A stretch of 64,000 bases of DNA from Cellulophaga sp. BC115SP (GTDB lineage: Bacteria > Bacteroidota > Bacteroidia > Cytophagales > Spirosomataceae), in assembly GCF_009905545.1 (NCBI RefSeq), contig NZ_JAAALB010000003.1, forward strand, positions 1 to 64,000, given 5' to 3'. The position numbers and the translations under genes are program-made. Of this stretch, positions 8,474 through 18,353 are shown in pieces (positions within the stretch are counted from its first letter, which is position 1; the number at the start of each line of letters is the position of its first letter). The notes under the pieces are model-generated. The model worked only from the letters and a program-made list of their open reading frames with translations. It did not search any database and was not told the origin of the DNA.

Positions 8474-10132
8474 ATGTCAGTACTTTCATTACTTATATTT
8501 TTACCCATTGCTTTTTCAGTAGTAATTCTGTTATTACCTGAAAATCTCAAAGGATATTTCAAATGGATTACCGTTGGCGTAACTGCCGTGGAATTTCTTT
8601 TGAGTATATGGGTTTATCTACAATTTGACCAACATACAGAAGGGTTTCAATTTTTAGTACAAAAAGACTGGATTACCCTGCCGTTGGGAAGTTTGGGTGT
8701 GGCCTCGATTGATTACTTGATTGGGGTTGATGGTATTAGTATGCCCATGATTTTGCTGACGGGATTGGTAATGTTTATCGGCTCAATTTCGTCTTTTGAG
8801 ATTGGACAAAAAGAAAAAGCGTATTACGCCCTCTATTTGCTTTTGACTGGCTCGGTAATAGGCTGTTTTGTCGCCTTGGATATGTTCCTATTCTACCTAT
8901 TTTTTGAGTTTATGTTGTTACCAATGTATTTCTTGATAGGTATTTGGGGTGGACCTCGCAAAGAATATGCTTCTATCAAATTCTTTATTTACACCTTGGT
9001 AGGCTCATTATTTATTTTGGTAGTCATGATTGGTTTGTATTTATCAGCAATCGATCCAGTTGAGACGGCCTTACAAACGGGTTTGATTAGTGAGTTGGAG
9101 CAAGTGACACCAAATTTGATTTCTGAGATTCAGCGTTTGTTAGCAGAGGGACGTCTTCCATCCGAACAATTGGTACATACTTTTGACTTAAGGTTTTTGC
9201 CTGACCCGAATAATTTCTTGCCAGAATCATGGTTGCATGTTTTCTCAAATATTAGCATTGCAGGAATGGGCTTGCGCAACTGGGCTTTTATATTTCTTTT
9301 AATTGGTTTTGGGATAAAATTACCTGCCGTACCCGTACATACATGGTTGCCTGATGCCCACGTAGAAGCGCCAACGCCTGTGTCGGTAGTGCTAGCAGGT
9401 ATTCTGTTGAAAATCGGTGGATATGGGCTTTTACGAATTGCCTATCCTATTTTTCCTGAGGCTGGCAGTGAACTAGCTTTTGTCATAGCGATTGTAGGAG
9501 TTGTGTCTATTTTGTATGGAGCTTATAATGCTTTGGCGATGAATGACCTCAAAAAACTCATTGCATACTCGTCGGTTTCGCACATGGGCTTTGTATTATT
9601 AGGAATAGCCTCACTGACAAGCGAAGGAATTAATGGTGCTGTATTCCAGATGTTTTCGCATGGCATTCTTTCGGCTATGTTGTTTGTGCTAGTAGGGGTT
9701 TTGTACAGTCGCACACACGATCGTCGTATCAATAGCTATCAAGGATTGGCCTCTAAAATGCCAGTTTACACAGCTCTTACAGCTGTAGCGTTTTTTGCTT
9801 CGTTGGGCTTACCAGCATTCTCTGGTTTTATTGGTGAGTTTTTTACCTTGATAGGAGGCTTTAATAGTTTATATTTCCCAAAATGGGTTACTGGACTTGG
9901 TGTATTAGGATTAGTTTTGGGAGCTGGATATTTCCTTTGGACATTACAGAGAATGTTTTTTGGAAAATTTTGGTCAAGATATGAAGAGTCTGTATTGTCA
10001 GATTTGAATACAAGAGAAAAGCTTATGCTTTTCCCTTTGGCGATTTTAGCTTTAATTTTGGGGATATTCCCTAACTTGGTTTTTGATGTGTCAAACCAAG
10101 CTGTAAATGAGTTGATAAAGCTTTTTGTATAG
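8474..10132 (+). CDS. nuoM: NADH-quinone oxidoreductase subunit M
   Basis: A 552-residue membrane protein with the NuoM signature VHTWLPDAHVEAPTPVSVVLAGILLKIGGYGLLR and the early FFEFMLLPMYFLIGIWGG segment, whose glutamate is a conserved proton-channel residue. The later MNDLKKLIAYSSVSHMGF motif holds a conserved Lys. It pumps protons in complex I. Compared with E. coli NuoM it has an insertion of about 40 residues near 195-235 (a hydrophilic stretch with LISELEQVTPN). It is cotranscribed with nuoL. The next gene is on the other strand, ending 24 bases away. Confidence 0.95.
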   Translation: MSVLSLLIFLPIAFSVVILLLPENLKGYFKWITVGVTAVEFLLSIWVYLQFDQHTEGFQFLVQKDWITLPLGSLGVASIDYLIGVDGISMPMILLTGLVMFIGSISSFEIGQKEKAYYALYLLLTGSVIGCFVALDMFLFYLFFEFMLLPMYFLIGIWGGPRKEYASIKFFIYTLVGSLFILVVMIGLYLSAIDPVETALQTGLISELEQVTPNLISEIQRLLAEGRLPSEQLVHTFDLRFLPDPNNFLPESWLHVFSNISIAGMGLRNWAFIFLLIGFGIKLPAVPVHTWLPDAHVEAPTPVSVVLAGILLKIGGYGLLRIAYPIFPEAGSELAFVIAIVGVVSILYGAYNALAMNDLKKLIAYSSVSHMGFVLLGIASLTSEGINGAVFQMFSHGILSAMLFVLVGVLYSRTHDRRINSYQGLASKMPVYTALTAVAFFASLGLPAFSGFIGEFFTLIGGFNSLYFPKWVTGLGVLGLVLGAGYFLWTLQRMFFGKFWSRYEESVLSDLNTREKLMLFPLAILALILGIFPNLVFDVSNQAVNELIKLFV

Positions 10133-10156
10133 TATTTAATCATCTTATACAAAAAC

Positions 10157-11191
10157 CTAGAATGGCATTATGATCGTGGCTAAGACATTATCATCTTCGT
10201 TGGTGATTGAAAAAGAAGCTTTACTGCCATAATGCAATTCAAGACGTTTTCGTAGGTTATCCAAACCAATACCATTAGCACTTGTTTTAGGTTGTGGATT
10301 ATATTGCCCCGTATTACGAACTTTGATGATTACATCGTGACCAAGGGTGTTAATATCTATTTGAATAAGACCTCCGTTTTTGGTTTTGGCTATACCATGC
10401 TTAACCGCATTTTCGATAAGTGTATTCAAAGACATCGAAATGATTAGAATGTCATCAATATTTTCTTGAACATGAAATTCATAGCGAAGACGGTTATCAA
10501 AACGAACTTTTTCGAGTGCTAAATAATCTTGGGCTAATTTAATCTCTTCACTAAGCATCGCTTTTTGTTGGTCTCCAAGGTTGAGCGACAGACGAAGTAA
10601 ATCAGAAAGTTGCATAATAGCATCACGAGCCTGACGGCTATCGCTGATAGTAAGCGCTTTAATGCTATTGAGTGCGTTGAACAAAAAGTGAGGATTAAGT
10701 TGTTTTTTGAGGTTTTCAAGTTCAACGACTTTGAGCATTTTCTCGGCAGCCAAAATTCTTTGTCTGCGACTTTCGTGAACTTGCACAAATCGATAAAGAT
10801 GATAAAATAGAAACCACGGAATCACAAGCCAGATATTATCAAAAACAAAGAAGATACAATCCATAGCATCGATTTCTCCATGTAAGTATCTACTGCGATT
10901 AAAAAAGATAAAATCGGTTAGGGCAAAACAAGTTCCAATCGTCAAACTTCCAAGAAGGGGAAAGACGATAAACTGACGTGAGGTAAAATTTTCGGGGTCA
11001 TAACTTTCATGAATGTAGTTGTAAAGATGACTAATACCCATTCCTAATATCATATAGGTACAAACATAGATTAGTCTATACATGGGAGTTTCGTCGGCTA
11101 GTCCACTATACTTCAGCGAGGTAAGTGTGATAAAAGACCAACTCATAATCTGTATTATCCAATAAAATGCGTTTCTCTTCATGGTTATCAA
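10157..11191 (-). CDS. LytS/YehU-type sensor histidine kinase
   Basis: A 344-residue protein. About four hydrophobic segments in residues 10-135 form a membrane sensor region without a recognisable ligand domain. After a short coiled stretch comes the His_kinase (LytS-type) motif LKKQLNPHFLFNALNSI with phospho-acceptor His168. An ATPase domain follows, with the N box LIENAVKHGI and a G box GIGLDNLRKRL. Such kinases usually pair with a LytTR response regulator, but none is in the window, so it is an orphan here. It lies antisense between nuoM and nuoN. Met1 or Met4 could be the start. Confidence 0.88.
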   Translation of the reverse strand: MITMKRNAFYWIIQIMSWSFITLTSLKYSGLADETPMYRLIYVCTYMILGMGISHLYNYIHESYDPENFTSRQFIVFPLLGSLTIGTCFALTDFIFFNRSRYLHGEIDAMDCIFFVFDNIWLVIPWFLFYHLYRFVQVHESRRQRILAAEKMLKVVELENLKKQLNPHFLFNALNSIKALTISDSRQARDAIMQLSDLLRLSLNLGDQQKAMLSEEIKLAQDYLALEKVRFDNRLRYEFHVQENIDDILIISMSLNTLIENAVKHGIAKTKNGGLIQIDINTLGHDVIIKVRNTGQYNPQPKTSANGIGLDNLRKRLELHYGSKASFSITNEDDNVLATIIMPF

Positions 11192-11261
11192 TTAGCTCTG
11201 ATGAGTAAATATAAACAAAAACAAACAAAGGCGGAAATTTGATTTTCTGTGTAGAATTAAG

Positions 11262-12761
11262 ATGACAAACATTTTGGACTTAAAACAGCAGCTTTTACAA
11301 ATCCTGAACAGCTTTGGTGTTATTACACCCGAAGCGTTTTTGGCAGGTGTTTTTGTTGTATTTATTATTGCTGATTTAGTTGTAACCAAACAGTCCTCAA
11401 AACTTGTTGCTTCTACAGTCTCAACTTCAAATTTTACCGTAGCAGGCATAATCGTTTTATTAATTAATTTGTATCAAGTAATAGACCAATTTGCGACTAT
11501 TAATGATACTTTTTTATTTGATAAAATGCTTTTTATTGATGCCAAAGCTATTTTCTTTAAAGCATTGATAAGTATTTCAGGAATCTTGATGCTTTTGCAC
11601 ATACATATCAATAAGTATCAATTTCCCAACGAGTTTTATGCTATTGCTATAGCTATGATTATCGCTTTACAATTGATGACCATGTCTGTCAATTTGCTGA
11701 TGATTTATCTAGCGATAGAAATGGTATCCCTACTTTCTTATATCTTGACAACCATCAATAAAGATAAAGTTGGTGCAGAAGGCGGTATCAAATATCTTAT
11801 TTTTGGCGCTACCTCTTCAGCGATTATGTTGTACGGAATGTCATTATTGTATGGCATGACGGGAACGTTGTCTATTACTTCACCTGATTTTAGTAGAGGT
11901 CTCACACAAGTAGACGAATTGGCTACCACCGTGGCAGTTGTGATGACTATCTCAGGATTTTTGTTTAAGCTTTCAGCTACTCCTTTTCATATTTGGACGC
12001 CAGATACCTATCAGGCTGCTCCAATGCCGATAGTTGCCTTTTTTTCGGTCGCTCCCAAAGTGGCTACGATGTTGGTGGCGTTACGATTTTATATGGCAGT
12101 TCCCAACGACCTACGACTCGTTACAGGTGTGATAGCTTTGGCTACGATTACGTTTGGTAATTTTTCGGCGCTATGGCAAAACAAAGCCAAGCGATTATTG
12201 GCCTATTCTACCATTGCCCATTCAGGTTTTTTGTTGATAGGCTTGATGGCGTTATCTGAGCTCAGTGTTAAAAGTTTAGTGTTTTATTTGGTAACGTATC
12301 TCTTTGCCAACTTCGCAGCATTTTACTTGGTTGATTTATTAGCGATTTATCTAGGAACAAAGAACGATTTTGAGATAGTGCAAATTAAGGGTTTAGGTCG
12401 AAAAAATCCTGCACTTGGTGTATTATTATTAATTACGTTGGTATCTCTTGCTGGACTTCCTCCAACGGCAGGTTTCTTCGCTAAATTTAATATCTTTTCA
12501 GCACTTTGGGAAGCTTATCAAACAGCAGATACGCAAAAGCATATTCTTTTGCTTTTATTTATTTTTGGATTATTTAACACTGCAATTTCTTTGTTTTTTT
12601 ATCTTAAAATACCCTTTTATTTATTTTTCAAAAACGCTGAAACCGAGTTTGATACATCTCTTTCTACAACTCAATATATATTAGCAAGCGCTCTATGTTT
12701 GCCTTTGTTAGGATTCTTCTTTAAGGCAGATTGGTTGATGAATCTGATTGCTTTGTTGTAG
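11262..12761 (+). CDS. nuoN: NADH-quinone oxidoreductase subunit N
   Basis: A 499-residue membrane protein with the NuoN core FHIWTPDTYQAAPMPIVAFFSVAPKVATMLVALRF and the earlier AIEMVSLLSYILTTINKD segment. KAKRLLAYSTIAHSGFLLIGL follows. It is the third antiporter-like, proton-pumping subunit of complex I. It is separated from nuoM by a kinase gene on the opposite strand, so it needs its own promoter in the 70-base gap after that gene. No clear consensus element is visible there. It is followed by the M3 peptidase gene after 118 bases. Confidence 0.94.
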   Translation: MTNILDLKQQLLQILNSFGVITPEAFLAGVFVVFIIADLVVTKQSSKLVASTVSTSNFTVAGIIVLLINLYQVIDQFATINDTFLFDKMLFIDAKAIFFKALISISGILMLLHIHINKYQFPNEFYAIAIAMIIALQLMTMSVNLLMIYLAIEMVSLLSYILTTINKDKVGAEGGIKYLIFGATSSAIMLYGMSLLYGMTGTLSITSPDFSRGLTQVDELATTVAVVMTISGFLFKLSATPFHIWTPDTYQAAPMPIVAFFSVAPKVATMLVALRFYMAVPNDLRLVTGVIALATITFGNFSALWQNKAKRLLAYSTIAHSGFLLIGLMALSELSVKSLVFYLVTYLFANFAAFYLVDLLAIYLGTKNDFEIVQIKGLGRKNPALGVLLLITLVSLAGLPPTAGFFAKFNIFSALWEAYQTADTQKHILLLLFIFGLFNTAISLFFYLKIPFYLFFKNAETEFDTSLSTTQYILASALCLPLLGFFFKADWLMNLIALL

Positions 12762-12879
12762 AAAGTTTATTAGTTTAGAGGATAGCAACTACAGTAGGCA
12801 ACCCGAATAAAGGTATATTATGTCTTGAAACGACCTATCGTTAAACGCTAACTTAGCATAACAATCTTAATCTATTATT

Positions 12880-14619
12880 ATGACTGCGACTATATCGACT
12901 ACTCCTCCTGTACGTACTTTTCTTGGAGATACTTTTGAATTAACTAACGTAGAAAGCGTAAAGCCATTTTATGATAATTTGGTAGAACGTCCCATTGATA
13001 CACTTGAAGAATTTAGAAAATTCTTGAAAGATCGCTCTGAGCTAGAAAGTTATCTTTCAGAAAACTTTGCTTGGCGCTATATCAAAATGACTTGCGATAC
13101 TACTGATAAAGAAGTAAAAGCACATTTTGATCAGTTCGTGACCGAAATCCAACCCGAGCTGGCAAATTATGATGATACGCTTAATAAAAAGACGCTAGAA
13201 AGTCCTTTTTTAGATATTTTGACATCTGAAGGAGACGACGCTGAAGCATTTAATATTACTTTTAGAGGAATCAAAAAAGCTACTGAAATATTCAGAACTG
13301 AGAATATTAGCCTTTTTACAGAAGTCCAAAACCTCTCTAGCGAATACCAAGGCACAGTGGGTGTAATGACTGTTGAGATAGATGGTCAGACTAAAACTTT
13401 GCAACAAGCGGGTGTATTTTTGGAAAATGCTGACAGAGCTATTCGTGAAATGGCTTATCGCAAAATCCAAGAACGTCGTATTCAAGATCGTGACAAATTG
13501 GATGAAGTTTTCAATAAACTTAAAACCGTTCGTCATCAGATTGCACTGAATGCGGGTTTTGAAAACTTCCGCGATTATTCTTTTGCTTCATTAAAGCGCT
13601 TTGACTACACTCCAAAAGAATGCTTCGATTTTCATGAAGCTGTAGCAGAAACAGTTGTGCCAATCTTGAATCAATTGGCAGAGGAACGCAAAGCAACGCT
13701 AGGATTAGATTCATTACGTCCTTGGGACAAAGGTGTCGACGTAAAAGGACGTCCAGCTTTGCATCCGTTCAATGGAGGTGAAGATTTGCTTAATAAAACT
13801 ATCGATTGCTTTAATCTTCTCGATCCATTCTTAGGTGAATGTTTGACCTTGATGAAACAAATGGGTCGCTTAGATTTGGAATCAAGAGTTGGTAAAGCAC
13901 CAGGAGGATACAATTATCCTTTAGAAGAAACGGGTTTCCCATTTATTTTCATGAACGCTTCATCGTTGATGCGCGATGTGATTACCTTGTTACATGAGGG
14001 TGGACATGCCGTTCATTCGATTGTAACTAAAGATTTAGCCCTAAATACCTTCCGTAATTTTCCGTCAGAGGTAGCAGAGTTAGCCTCGATGTCGATGGAG
14101 TTGATTACGATGGATTACTGGCATGTGTATTTTGATAATGAGGAAGAATTGCGTCGTGCAAAGATTCAACATTTAGAGGATATTTTGAGTACTTTGCCGT
14201 GGGTAGCTACTGTGGATAAATTCCAACATTGGATTTATGAAAATCCAACTCATACCACAGAAGAGCGTACACAAGCATGGCTTCGTATTTATGAACAGTT
14301 TGCAGATTCGATTACAGACTGGTCTGGTTTGGAAACCTTCAAATCGAGTATGTGGCATCGTCAATTACATATATTCGAATTGCCTTTCTATTATATCGAA
14401 TATGGTATTGCGCAGCTGGGTGCTATCGGCGTGTGGAAAAACTACAAAGAAAATCCACAAAAAGGTTTAGAAGGCTACTTGAATGCGTTGAAGCTGGGAT
14501 ATACTAAACCAATGGCATCGGTCTACAATGCGGCAAATATTCCATTTGATTTTTCAAAAGAGCATATTGCTTCATTGATGACATTTTTGCAAGGTGAATT
14601 AAATGCACTAAAAAACTAA
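12880..14619 (+). CDS. M3 family (oligoendopeptidase F-like) zinc peptidase
   Basis: A 579-residue cytoplasmic metallopeptidase of family M3. The zinc site is intact: His372-Glu-Gly-Gly-His376, with a third ligand Glu400 in SEVAELASMSME. The N-terminal half is the helical oligoendopeptidase F-type region with no signal peptide. The family cleaves short peptides (roughly 5-20 residues) and helps recycle peptides. Length fits the M3B subgroup. The product could be called PepF, but substrate range cannot be read from sequence. It ends at a strong terminator shared with rpsJ. Confidence 0.9.
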   Translation: MTATISTTPPVRTFLGDTFELTNVESVKPFYDNLVERPIDTLEEFRKFLKDRSELESYLSENFAWRYIKMTCDTTDKEVKAHFDQFVTEIQPELANYDDTLNKKTLESPFLDILTSEGDDAEAFNITFRGIKKATEIFRTENISLFTEVQNLSSEYQGTVGVMTVEIDGQTKTLQQAGVFLENADRAIREMAYRKIQERRIQDRDKLDEVFNKLKTVRHQIALNAGFENFRDYSFASLKRFDYTPKECFDFHEAVAETVVPILNQLAEERKATLGLDSLRPWDKGVDVKGRPALHPFNGGEDLLNKTIDCFNLLDPFLGECLTLMKQMGRLDLESRVGKAPGGYNYPLEETGFPFIFMNASSLMRDVITLLHEGGHAVHSIVTKDLALNTFRNFPSEVAELASMSMELITMDYWHVYFDNEEELRRAKIQHLEDILSTLPWVATVDKFQHWIYENPTHTTEERTQAWLRIYEQFADSITDWSGLETFKSSMWHRQLHIFELPFYYIEYGIAQLGAIGVWKNYKENPQKGLEGYLNALKLGYTKPMASVYNAANIPFDFSKEHIASLMTFLQGELNALKN

Positions 14620-14641
14620 AAAATACTAAATGTCATAAAAC

Positions 14642-14679
14642 AAAAATCCCATCTAGACTTGGTCTGGATGGGATTTTTT
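14642..14679. terminator. bidirectional terminator between M3 peptidase gene and rpsJ
   Basis: A 17-bp stem with one G-U pair (AAAAATCCCATCTAGAC / GTCTGGATGGGATTTTT, loop TTG) lies between convergent genes, with T runs on both strands. Confidence 0.9.
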
Positions 14680-14700
14680 ATGATTTGGAATCAAGGCAAA

Positions 14701-15006
14701 CTACACTTTGATTTCAACGTCAACACCTGAAGGCAATTCTAATTTCATCAAAGCATCAACTGTTTTTGGAGATGATGAGTAGATGTCGATTAGACGCTTG
14801 TAAGTACACAATTGGAATTGCTCACGAGCTTTTTTGTTAACGTGTGGTGAACGCAAAACTGTGAATTTTTCCACTTTTGTAGGCAAAGGAATAGGACCTG
14901 AAACAACAGCACCTGTAGCCTTAACAGCCTTCACGATTTTCTCAGCCGATTTGTCCACTAAAGTGTGGTCAAAAGACTTCAATTTGATTCTGATTTTTTG
15001 ATTCAT
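14701..15006 (-). CDS. rpsJ: 30S ribosomal protein S10
   Basis: A 101-residue protein with S10 signatures: [53 protein letters not shown] and the C-terminal [10 protein letters not shown]. It is part of the 30S head and, as NusE, takes part in transcription antitermination. The open frame extends to 15048, but the true start is the Met at 15006, which matches the family N terminus. It has a consensus promoter of its own at 15069-15100. No other S10-operon gene (rplC, rplD) is adjacent: the downstream neighbour is a convergent peptidase gene. Confidence 0.97.
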   Translation of the reverse strand: MNQKIRIKLKSFDHTLVDKSAEKIVKAVKATGAVVSGPIPLPTKVEKFTVLRSPHVNKKAREQFQLCTYKRLIDIYSSSPKTVDALMKLELPSGVDVEIKV

Positions 15007-15068
15007 CTGAATTGGTACGTTTGGTAAAACCAAAGCCGAAAGTACCATTTGCTTCGGATTTGGGACTG

Positions 15069-15100
15069 CAAAATTACTGATTTACAAGTTATTGAGCAAA
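15069..15100 (-). promoter_or_regulatory. rpsJ promoter
   Basis: On the minus strand TTTG (15100-15097), 20 bases, then TAATTTTG (15076-15069) match the Bacteroidota consensus exactly. The start codon of rpsJ lies about 60 bases downstream. Confidence 0.75.
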
Positions 15101-15153
15101 TGCTATTCTAGATATTTTTATAAAGCAAAATGATTTGTAGCTTAATGATATAA

Positions 15154-15864
15154 CTATTGATGTTCAATAAGTAAACCATCTGTAGAAATTCCAATCTTTT
15201 GTAGAATTTCCAAGAACTCATTTTGTAAGGGTGCTTCAATCAACAATGGTTCATTTGTAATAGGATGAACTATCTCCAACGAAGCTGCATGAAGAAGCAT
15301 AGTATTCAGTCCAAAATGCTGCTCAAACATCTTATTATGTTTACATTCTCCATGAGTTTTGTCACCAATAAGATAATGGCGTAATTGTGCAAAATGCCTT
15401 CTTATTTGGTGCATTCGACCTGTTTCAGGATATATTTCTGCCAACGAATATCGAGACGTTGGATAGCGACTCACTTCTATCGGTAACTCAATTTGCTGCA
15501 AACATTTAAATCGAGTAAGCGCATCTTGCATATCTCCATTGTCTTTAGCCAAAGGTCTGTCAGTAAAGCCTTCTTCTGGTAAATATCCTCTTACTAAAGC
15601 CCAATATTTTTTGCGAGTAGTATGTTGTTCAAACTGCTGTTTGACAAGTTTATCTACCTCTTTATTCAAGGCAAATAATAGTACTCCACCAGTTTTACGG
15701 TCAATTCGGTGACATGGACTTACCCAAACACCCAGTTGGTCTCGAAGTAGCTGTAAAGCAAATACAGTTTCTTCAGCAGCAATAGGCGAGCGGTGTACCA
15801 ACAAATTATGAGGTTTGTTGATGGCTACAAGATATTCGTCTTGATAAAGAATGGGGAGCGTCAT
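15154..15864 (-). CDS. truC: TruC-type RluA-family pseudouridine synthase
   Basis: From Met at 15864 the protein is 236 residues long. It carries the catalytic motif HRIDRKTGGVLLF, whose Asp is the family nucleophile. The TruC-like tail YPETGRMHQIRRHFAQLRHYLIGDKTHGECKHNKMF is present, as is LLLHA-type LLHAASLEIVHP. TruC converts U65 in certain tRNAs to pseudouridine, though other RluA-family targets are possible. The frame opens at 15927, but that stretch contains the fusA terminator and the family N terminus fits MTLPILYQDEYLVAINKP. The gene sits between fusA and rpsJ. Confidence 0.85.
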   Translation of the reverse strand: MTLPILYQDEYLVAINKPHNLLVHRSPIAAEETVFALQLLRDQLGVWVSPCHRIDRKTGGVLLFALNKEVDKLVKQQFEQHTTRKKYWALVRGYLPEEGFTDRPLAKDNGDMQDALTRFKCLQQIELPIEVSRYPTSRYSLAEIYPETGRMHQIRRHFAQLRHYLIGDKTHGECKHNKMFEQHFGLNTMLLHAASLEIVHPITNEPLLIEAPLQNEFLEILQKIGISTDGLLIEHQ

Positions 15865-15876
15865 TGGAGTAGGGGA

Positions 15877-15914
15877 TAAATAAAACCGCCCCCACGACAA
15901 GTCGAGGAGGCGGT
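15877..15914 (-). terminator. fusA terminator
   Basis: On the minus strand ACCGCCTCC.CGA / TCG.GGGGGCGGT form a stem of about 12-13 pairs with one mismatch and the loop CTTG, followed by TTTTATTTA. It starts about 33 bases after the fusA stop and ends before the truC start, so truC is probably expressed by read-through or from an unseen promoter. Confidence 0.8.
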
Positions 15915-15946
15915 AGCTTATATACAACTAGCAAGCTAGTGTGTTA

Positions 15947-18040
15947 TTACAAACCTTTAGCTTTTTTCACTACTTCGTCAGCAATGTTTTGCGGAACGAA
16001 TTCATAGTGAGAGAAAGTCAAGTTAGCTGTAGCACGACCAGAAGACATTGTACGAAGGTCAGTTACATAACCGAACAATTCAGACAATGGAATATCTGCT
16101 TTCAAGATTACAGCACCTTGTTTTGAGTCCATACCTTTCATCATACCACGACGACGGTTCATGTCACCTGTGATAGGACCAGTATATTCGTCAGGAGTTA
16201 CTACTTCAACAGCCATGATAGGCTCCATCAATTTAGCACCTGCTGCTTTTGCTGCTTCTTTGTAACCCATACGAGCTGCCAATTCGAATGACAATGCATC
16301 TGAATCGACATCGTGGAATGAACCGTGGAACAAACGAACACGCATTGAGTCCATTGGGTATCCAGCTAAAGCACCATTTTTCATAGCACCTTCGAAACCT
16401 TTTTGGATAGCAGGGATAAATTCTTTTGGAATCACACCACCAACGATACCGTTAACGAATTCCAAACCTTCTTTACCATCTTCTCTTGGTCCCATTTCGA
16501 ATACGATGTCGGCAAACTTACCTTTACCACCCGATTGTTTCTTGTAAACTTCACGGTGTTCAGTAGTTTTAGTCAACGATTCTTTGTAAGCTACCTGAGG
16601 AGCACCTTGGTTTACTTCCACTTTGAATTCACGACGCATACGGTCGATGATGATTTCAAGGTGAAGTTCACCCATACCTTTGATGATAGTTTGACCAGTT
16701 TCTTCGTTAGATTCAACTTGCAAAGTAGGGTCTTCTTCGATCAATTTACCAATAGCTTTCGAGAAGTTGTCTTGGTCAGCTGATTTCTTAGGCTCGATAG
16801 CATAACCGATAACTGGATCAGGGAATACCATTGATTCAAGAACGATAGGGTTTTTCTCATCAGAAAGGGTATCACCAGTTTTGATGTCTTTGAAACCTAC
16901 TACCGCAGCAATATCACCAGCCTCTAAGCGCTCGATTGAGTTTTGCTTGTTAGCGTGCATTTGGAAGATACGAGAGATACGCTCTTTGTTTCCAGAACGG
17001 TTGTTCAAGATATAAGAACCAGCCTCTAACACACCTGAGTAAGCACGAACAAAACACAAACGACCTACATAAGGGTCAGTTGCGATTTTAAATGCTAAAG
17101 CAGAGAATGGCTCAGAAGTAGATGGTTTACGGATGATCTCAGCATCAGTACGAGGGTCAGTACCTTTGATAGATTCTTTATCTAATGGAGAAGGAAGAAT
17201 CGCCATTACATAATCCAACATTGTTTGAACACCTTTGTTTTTGAAAGATGAACCACACAACATAGGAACGATTTTCATTGAGATAGTAGCTTCACGAAGA
17301 GCAGCCAAAATTTCATCTTCAGAGATAGATTCTGGATCTTCGAAATATTTCTCCATCAATGACTCGTCAAATTCAGCTACAGCTTCCAATAATTTCTCAC
17401 GGTATTCAGTAGCTTCTTCCAACATATCTTCAGGAATAGGTACTACTTCGAAAGTCATACCTTTATCGTGCTCATTCCATTTGATACCACGGAAGTTTAC
17501 CAAGTCAACTACACCTTCAAATTTATCTTCAGCACCGATAGGCAATTGAAGAGGTACAGCGTAGCTACCCAACATTTCCTTCACTTGACGACATACATTC
17601 AAGAAGTCAGCACCTGAACGGTCCATTTTGTTAACAAAACCTAAACGAGGTACGTTATAGTTGTTAGCCAAACGCCAGTTAGTTTCAGATTGAGGCTCAA
17701 CACCATCAACAGCACTGAACAAGAATACAAGACCATCCAATACACGCAAAGAACGGTTTACCTCTACAGTAAAGTCAACGTGACCTGGAGTATCGATAAT
17801 GTTGATATGGTATTTCTCATCTCTATAGTTCCAGTTTACAGTAGTAGCCGCTGAAGTAATAGTAATACCACGCTCTTGCTCTTGCTCCATCCAGTCCATA
17901 GTCGCAGCACCGTCGTGTACCTCACCGATTTTGTGGCTTACACCAGCATAATACAAGATACGCTCAGTAGTAGTAGTCTTACCAGCGTCAATGTGGGCCG
18001 CGATACCAATGTTTCTTGTGTATTTTAAATCCCTTGCCAT
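15947..18040 (-). CDS. fusA: elongation factor G
   Basis: A 697-residue translational GTPase. Its G motifs are visible: P-loop [10 protein letters not shown] (residues 14-23), DTPGHVDF and [10 protein letters not shown], with the switch I segment [21 protein letters not shown]. Domains III-V follow through [12 protein letters not shown] and the C-terminal [14 protein letters not shown] segment. It drives ribosome translocation. It is a full-length canonical EF-G. rpsL and rpsG, the usual upstream partners, are absent: the next gene upstream is a separate unknown with its own terminator. Expression comes from a promoter at 18161-18190. Confidence 0.97.
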   Translation of the reverse strand: MARDLKYTRNIGIAAHIDAGKTTTTERILYYAGVSHKIGEVHDGAATMDWMEQEQERGITITSAATTVNWNYRDEKYHINIIDTPGHVDFTVEVNRSLRVLDGLVFLFSAVDGVEPQSETNWRLANNYNVPRLGFVNKMDRSGADFLNVCRQVKEMLGSYAVPLQLPIGAEDKFEGVVDLVNFRGIKWNEHDKGMTFEVVPIPEDMLEEATEYREKLLEAVAEFDESLMEKYFEDPESISEDEILAALREATISMKIVPMLCGSSFKNKGVQTMLDYVMAILPSPLDKESIKGTDPRTDAEIIRKPSTSEPFSALAFKIATDPYVGRLCFVRAYSGVLEAGSYILNNRSGNKERISRIFQMHANKQNSIERLEAGDIAAVVGFKDIKTGDTLSDEKNPIVLESMVFPDPVIGYAIEPKKSADQDNFSKAIGKLIEEDPTLQVESNEETGQTIIKGMGELHLEIIIDRMRREFKVEVNQGAPQVAYKESLTKTTEHREVYKKQSGGKGKFADIVFEMGPREDGKEGLEFVNGIVGGVIPKEFIPAIQKGFEGAMKNGALAGYPMDSMRVRLFHGSFHDVDSDALSFELAARMGYKEAAKAAGAKLMEPIMAVEVVTPDEYTGPITGDMNRRRGMMKGMDSKQGAVILKADIPLSELFGYVTDLRTMSSGRATANLTFSHYEFVPQNIADEVVKKAKGL

Positions 18041-18160
18041 TTTAAATGTTGATTATTTAGTTTTTTTTAGTTCTTCTTTAGTTGGTTAGTTCTTGGCGCA
18101 AATTTCTAATTATCAATTATTAATGAATTTGACATGACTAACCATCTTAAAATCAGGGTG

Positions 18161-18190
18161 CAAAATTACTGAATCTTAGCGAAATACAAA
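18161..18190 (-). promoter_or_regulatory. fusA promoter
   Basis: On the minus strand TTTG (18190-18187), 18 bases, then TAATTTTG (18168-18161) fit the Bacteroidota consensus. Transcription would begin about 115 bases before the fusA start codon. Confidence 0.7.
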
Positions 18191-18265
18191 AATTATCACG
18201 ATAAGTTTTCATTAATAAAGTCAACAAAAGTGATTTTGGATTAAACCAAGAATATTTCCAATAAC

Positions 18266-18300
18266 AAAAAACGCTTGTCGCAACTGCAACAAGCGTTTTT
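18266..18300 (-). terminator. terminator of the secreted unknown gene
   Basis: A 12-bp perfect stem (AAAAACGCTTGT / ACAAGCGTTTTT) with an 11-base loop lies about 54 bases after the stop at 18354, with T runs on both strands. Confidence 0.85.
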
Positions 18301-18353
18301 GTATCACCTAACCACTAAATATATTTTTACACAAAAAATTGTATTTTTTATGT

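Larger units (their letters stand above)
18041..18353. other. fusA leader and terminator region
   Basis: This 313-base gap holds the fusA promoter, a roughly 115-base untranslated leader rich in T on the coding strand, and the terminator of the next gene. No open frame was seen. Confidence 0.6.

Noticed and set aside
9766-10152. 128-residue minus-strand frame near the end of nuoM
   Set aside because: Antisense to nuoM and rich in Lys/Asn/Pro as expected of a shadow frame.
16403-16783. 126-residue plus-strand frame over fusA
   Set aside because: It is an antisense frame to EF-G with aromatic-rich, low-complexity sequence.
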